The position numbers and the translations under genes were made by a program. Shown piece after piece: positions 61,347 through 64,000 of a stretch of DNA of 64,000 nucleotides (its first letter is position 1; each line of letters opens with the position of its first letter). The stretch comes from Prevotella sp. GTDB taxonomy: Bacteria; Bacteroidota; Bacteroidia; Bacteroidales; Bacteroidaceae. The DNA lies in contig JAFTFG010000006.1 in assembly GCA_017449675.1 (NCBI GenBank), positions 248,001 to 312,000 on the forward strand. Reading direction: 5' to 3'. The notes beneath the pieces were generated by a model, which searched no databases, was not told the origin of the DNA, and worked only from the letters and a program-made list of their open reading frames with translations.

Positions 61347-62816
61347 ATGAAGAATCTACTAGGATACTGTTTGACAGCAATGATGTTGTTGACGATGGCC
61401 TGTCAGCCACAACCACACGATGTAAGTCCGTCAGAGACTTTGCCCGATATCTTTCCAGATTATGTAGGAGTGACTGTTCCTGTGGACATCGCTCCTTTGA
61501 ACTTTTCCATGTCAGACGACCATGCCGACTGGCTGTGTGTTGACGTAAAAGGTTCGAAAAGCGGACAACTGACAGTAGCAGGAGAGGAGGCAGACTTCGA
61601 CCTAGACGAGTGGCATCAACTACTCGCTGCCAACAAGGGAGGGCAGTTGACAGTGACCGTGACAGCGAGAAATAACGGTCAGTGGACAAGATACCGACCA
61701 TTCGTTGTCTACATCAGTTCATCTCCTATAGACGAATGGGGCGTTACCTACCGCCGCATTGCACCCGGCTATTCCATGTATGGTCTGATGGGCATTTGGC
61801 AACGTTGTCTGTCCACCTTCGAGGAGACCCCGCTGTTGATGAACTCACAGTCACCGGGTATGTGCGTGAATTGCCACACATCCTGCCGCACCAACCCTGA
61901 CCAGTATGTGTTCCACGTCCGAGGTGCTCATGGAGCCACTGTTATCCATCGGGAGGGGCATACGGAATTATTAAAAGCCAAGAACGACACCCTAGGCGGT
62001 TCTATGGTGTATCCCGCATGGCACCCCGGAGGGCGCTACTGTGCCTTCTCCACCAACAAGACAGCACAGGCCTTCCATATGAGAAATCCCAAACTCATCG
62101 AAGTCTATGATAACGCCTCTGACATCTTTATCTATGACACGAAGACACACACCATTCTCCGTGATACCCTGACAATGACCTCCGACTGGTCGGAAAACTG
62201 TCCGACTTTCTCTGCAGACGGTCGTTGGCTATACTTTACGACGGCGTTACAACGTACCTATCCACAGGATTATCAGAAACAGCGTTATAACCTCTGCCGC
62301 ATCGCATTTGATGAACGTACAGGGAAAATGGGACAGCAAGTCGACACCCTGATACGGGCAGATGCCATGCAGAAGAGTATCTCATGGCCACGAGCCAGTT
62401 ATGACGGCCGGTATATCATGTATACCCTGAGTAACTACGGCTACTTCTCCGTATGGCATCCAGAAGCCGATTTATGGCTGCTGGATCTACAAACAGGTGA
62501 GAGCAGGTCGATGGACGAGATCAACAGTCCCCGCTCGGAGAGCCTCCACCAATGGTCGTCCAACAGTCGGTGGTTCCTTTTTACCAGTAGACGAGACGAC
62601 GGCCTGTATACCCGTCTTTACTTTGCCGCTATCGGTGACGACGGCAAAGCCACCAAGCCTTTCCTGTTACCACAGCGACACCCAAAACGTTACTATCGCC
62701 AACTGATGGACTCCTATAACACCCCAGACTTTACATCCCGTAAGATAGAGGTCAAGTCCCAAGAGTTAGGAGAAGCCATTGAAAGCGACAATCGTATCAA
62801 GACACATATTCACTAA
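61347..62816 (+). CDS. TolB-like beta-propeller lipoprotein with a CxxCH motif
   Basis: A 489-residue lipoprotein (lipobox LLTMAC19). Residues about 215-460 show repeated WD40-like/PD40 blades of the TolB type: YPAWHPGGRYCAFSTN, CPTFSADGRWLYFTT, SWPRASYDGRYIMYT and QWSSNSRWFLFTSRR. Just before the propeller is CVNCH (C173, C176, H177), the c-type heme attachment motif. That opens the possibility of a heme-bearing or redox protein, though a metal site or disulfide is equally open. It is co-transcribed with the DUF6057-like gene inside the xylan operon. The function is unknown. Confidence 0.75.
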   Translation: MKNLLGYCLTAMMLLTMACQPQPHDVSPSETLPDIFPDYVGVTVPVDIAPLNFSMSDDHADWLCVDVKGSKSGQLTVAGEEADFDLDEWHQLLAANKGGQLTVTVTARNNGQWTRYRPFVVYISSSPIDEWGVTYRRIAPGYSMYGLMGIWQRCLSTFEETPLLMNSQSPGMCVNCHTSCRTNPDQYVFHVRGAHGATVIHREGHTELLKAKNDTLGGSMVYPAWHPGGRYCAFSTNKTAQAFHMRNPKLIEVYDNASDIFIYDTKTHTILRDTLTMTSDWSENCPTFSADGRWLYFTTALQRTYPQDYQKQRYNLCRIAFDERTGKMGQQVDTLIRADAMQKSISWPRASYDGRYIMYTLSNYGYFSVWHPEADLWLLDLQTGESRSMDEINSPRSESLHQWSSNSRWFLFTSRRDDGLYTRLYFAAIGDDGKATKPFLLPQRHPKRYYRQLMDSYNTPDFTSRKIEVKSQELGEAIESDNRIKTHIH

Positions 62817-62829
62817 AAACAGTCATCCC

Positions 62830-64000
62830 ATGACCAAACTAATTACCATCTTTGCCTTATGTATGCTGTCGCTTATGACATCAGCCCGGCAGTATACGGG
62901 GCATCCATACCAGAATCCGAACTTGTCGGCACATGAACGGGCCATTGATCTCTGTTCCCGACTAACCTTGGAGGAAAAAGCGATGTTGATGCTCGATGAA
63001 AGTCCCGCCATTCCCCGACTGGGCATCAAGAAATTCTTCTGGTGGAGTGAAGCCCTGCACGGAGCAGCCAATATGGGAAATGTAACGGTATTCCCTGAGC
63101 CTGTCGCCATGGCAGCCTCCTTCAACCCGGACTTATTATATAAGGTATTCGATATCGCCAGTACGGAATTCCGGGCCCAGTATAACCATCGAATGTACGA
63201 CCTGAAAGGTGAAGACATGAAGATGCGCAGCCTCAGCCAAAGCGACCCTTGCGGGGACAGATGTAGAATGTGGCTATGGATATGCCTATCGGAGTATTCC
63301 TGAGGCCGTACATCGAGGACTGATCAGCGAAGCAGAGGTTGATAAGCATGTCATCCGTTTATTGGAAGGACGTTTCGACTTAGGAGAGATGGATGATCCC
63401 TCACTGGTAGAATGGTCTAAGATCCCCTATTCTGCGATGTCTACAAAGGAGTCAGCAGCCACCTCCCTAGATATGGCTCGCCAGACCATCGTCCTGCTCC
63501 AGAATAAGCAGCATATCCTGCCGCTGAAACGGAATGCGGAGAAAATTGCTGTCATCGGGCCCAACGCTGATAATGAGCCGATGATGTGGGGCAACTATAA
63601 TGGTGTTCCCAACCGTACCGTAACGATTCTCGATGGCATCAAGGCGAAACAAAAGAACATCACCTACCTCCCTGGCTGTGACCTGACCTACGATAAAGTG
63701 ATGGACTGTCGGATGGCAACTGAATGTTCCTACGATGGTAGAAAGGGGCTGAAAGGTACATTTTGGAATAATACGGAAATGGAAGGAAAAGCAATCGCTA
63801 CCGAATACTACACCCAACCCCTTGCCGTCACCACCAATGGCATGCATGTCTTTGCGACAGGTGTTCCCGTTGAGGATTTCTCGGCTAAGTATGAGACCAC
63901 CTTCATCCCGAAGGAGGCCGGTGAGTATGTCGTCAACGTAGAGGGAACCGGCCACTTCGAACTATATATTAACGGAGAGAGGAAGTTCAGCCACCATATC
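62830..64000 (+). pseudogene. GH3 beta-xylosidase with internal frameshifting deletion, runs off the window
   Basis: The first part (62830-63303) has a signal peptide and a GH3 N-terminus (HPYQNPNLSAHERAIDLCSR, WWSEALHGAANMG, FRAQYNHRMYDLKGEDMKMR). After codons for SLS near 63235 it leaves the GH3 sequence and stops at 63303. From about 63230 another frame carries a GH3 continuation: SAKATLAGTDVECGYGYAY, RLLEGRFDLGEMDDPSL, RQTIVLLQNKQHILPL, then a PA14-like insert. Roughly 180 residues expected between these points, including the catalytic nucleophile region, are missing. Short CCTCAGC words expected at both ends could explain a deletion. A misassembly is the alternative. Confidence 0.75.

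Noticed and set aside
62779..62829. Earlier in-frame start for the GH3 gene at 62779
   Set aside because: It overlaps the end of the TolB-like gene by 38 bases, and the signal peptide begins cleanly at the ATG at 62830.

Overview
The window looks like a chromosomal segment of a rumen- or gut-type Prevotella (Prevotella sensu lato, close to the P. ruminicola / P. bryantii group). The evidence is the Bacteroidota-style ribosomal operon order, tandem SusC/SusD pairs, promoters of the TTTG-N19/20-TAnnTTTG type, and a xylanolytic gene set matching the known Prevotella xus / xyn10D-fae1A clusters. This assignment rests on gene content and remembered family features; no search was run.

Region 1 (1-12610, minus strand) is the str/S10/spc ribosomal supercluster. 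It reads DUF3467, rpsL, rpsG, fusA, rpsJ, then a terminator/promoter junction, then rplC through rpsE, which runs off the left edge. There is no tuf between fusA and rpsJ, and no rpoBC upstream of the DUF3467 gene.

Region 2 (12.6-14.8 kb) is accessory. It holds a 475-bp element bounded by 75-bp inverted repeats with a 22-bp tandem repeat inside, a DUF4160/DUF2442 pair, and a small-protein/DUF6169-like pair. Three related hairpins end the three neighbouring minus-strand transcripts.

Region 3 (14.8-30.4 kb) is an alpha-glucan (starch/maltodextrin) utilization locus. A divergent regulatory region separates susC-D-E-F (minus) from a LacI-family regulator, an MFS sugar transporter, a GH77 amylomaltase and a GH13 type I pullulanase (plus). 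A GH53 galactanase sits just past the susF terminator. Palindromic LacI operators lie about 62 bp upstream of three promoters.

Region 4 (30.5-64 kb) is a large arabinoxylan locus. The minus strand carries xusA-B-C-D-E-xyn10C (two SusC/SusD pairs, a surface glycan-binding protein and a GH10 xylanase) and a GH5 enzyme. The plus strand carries a CE6-CE1 esterase, three GH43s and DUF3237, then a small beta-barrel protein. A last operon follows: GH43, GH43_12, GH10-CE1 xylanase/feruloyl esterase, a DUF6057-like membrane protein, a TolB-like lipoprotein with a CxxCH motif, and a GH3 beta-xylosidase that appears to carry an internal frameshifting deletion.

The most interesting signal is a shared operator at four arabinoxylan promoters: two TGTTAC-type half-sites exactly 21 bp apart, placed 37-38 bp upstream of the -7 box. 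It is a strong candidate for the binding site of an unseen xylan-responsive regulator (probably a hybrid two-component system). No tRNA, rRNA, CRISPR array or intact transposase was seen.
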